Below are positions 32,174 through 32,726 of a DNA stretch of 32,726 nt, piece after piece. Position 1 is the first letter of the stretch, and the number at the start of each line of letters is the position of its first letter. This DNA comes from Planctomycetota bacterium (lineage in GTDB: Bacteria; Planctomycetota; Planctomycetia; Pirellulales; Pirellulaceae). The position numbers were made by a program, and so were the translations under genes. Under the pieces are notes generated by a model. The model saw nothing but the letters and a program-made list of their open reading frames with translations, had not been told where the DNA came from and did not search any database. Location: positions 1-32,726 of the forward strand of contig JACTND010000317.1 in NCBI GenBank assembly GCA_014584305.1, read 5' to 3'.

Positions 32174-32360
32174 TTGATCGAGTTTGTTCCCCTGCCGTTA
32201 CATTTGGGTGACGATTTCCCCCTTATTGACTCTGGAGACACTGTGCGAAAAGGGTCAAGTAGCCAAAAACTAACGATTTCGATATGATTCGCACGGGTAT
32301 TGAGTGCAGGCAACGGGCCTGGTTTCCCGATGCTCGGCAAAACAATAAGAGTTGATTCAC

Positions 32361-32726
32361 ATGGTCAAAATTCAGGAGGTCCAGCCTCGCGCGCGCGAAG
32401 GGATTCGAGATTCTCACGCCGCGCCCGTTTCCAAATCGAGCACAAAACCGATCAAACCCGTTCATCGCAGTCCGAGCAGCCCGCTCCATCACAAACTCGT
32501 TATGTCCGTTGCCGTGCTCGGTCCATTGGCCGGGTTAGCTGTGGGCATCAGCCTCTTATGGCAATTCGGGTGGATGGGCTGGAGTTACTTGCTGATGTTT
32601 GCCGGTGGGTGGATCCTGACGAGTTTGGGGGTCACCGTCGGATTCCACCGATTGATGTCGCACAAGGCATTCGAGACCTATCGATTGGTGCGCGCGTTTT
32701 GGACTTTTTTGGGATCGATGTCGATC
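32361..32726 (+). CDS. Acyl-lipid or acyl-CoA fatty acid desaturase, N-terminal part
   Basis: The frame starts at ATG 32361 and is open to the window end, giving 122 residues. After a polar N-terminus of about 45 residues come two membrane helices (about 46-66 and 74-91) and the first histidine box, GVTVGFHRLMSHKAFET (His96-x4-His101), as in stearoyl-CoA-type delta-9 desaturases, which introduce a double bond into fatty acids with a di-iron centre. The remaining His boxes would lie beyond the edge. There is no clear ribosome binding site. The gene diverges from the giant-protein operon across a 251-base gap. Confidence 0.85.
   Translation, partial: MVKIQEVQPRAREGIRDSHAAPVSKSSTKPIKPVHRSPSSPLHHKLVMSVAVLGPLAGLAVGISLLWQFGWMGWSYLLMFAGGWILTSLGVTVGFHRLMSHKAFETYRLVRAFWTFLGSMSI

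Overview
This window looks like chromosomal DNA of a planctomycete, most likely from the Pirellula/Rhodopirellula side of the phylum. The signs are a protein with two TIGR03000-type domains, a GAF-HlyD fusion adaptor, a MotA/TolQ/ExbB-type operon with very large partner proteins, giant secreted proteins of 1172 and 2383 residues, interspersed GAGTAC hairpin repeats, and several genes without a clear Shine-Dalgarno site. All names come from reading the sequence and from family memory; no database search was run.

Layout. (1) 1-2400 is an accessory patch: the tail of an unknown gene, a higBA toxin-antitoxin pair with two palindromic operator candidates, a cluster of REP-like hairpins, and the remains of a tyrosine recombinase that runs into a tRNA-Ser(GCU) gene; a tRNA-Met(CAU) lies beyond it. 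(2) 2400-7450 holds a secreted TIGR03000 protein on the + strand and, convergent to it, a tight three-gene minus-strand operon: an ExbB-like channel subunit and two single-pass proteins with large extracytoplasmic parts. (3) 7450-9210 is a repeat-rich gap with an orphan terminator, followed by a broken ATP-grasp gene. (4) 9420-11540 has a small unknown protein and a four-helix membrane domain fused to a peroxiredoxin-like domain. (5) 11543-17318 encodes a TAXI-type TRAP transporter (binding protein plus fused permease) and a GAF-HlyD adaptor, all on the minus strand. (6) 17626-19454 is a plus-strand nagB-rhomboid pair. (7) 19674-21136 is an overlapping pair for an HTTM/DoxX-like membrane protein and a small anchored partner. 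(8) 21436-32109 is a 10.7-kb two-gene minus-strand unit for giant envelope proteins. (9) From 32361 a fatty-acid desaturase gene starts and runs off the window.

The parts most likely to hold undescribed biology are the giant envelope pair, whose second protein looks like two paralogues fused through an internal signal-peptide-like helix, and the ExbB-like operon, whose channel subunit seems to lack its last transmembrane helix. Two nearby genes (the ExbB-like one and the ATP-grasp one) both seem to have lost a short internal segment, so local decay or an assembly error must be considered before any functional reading.
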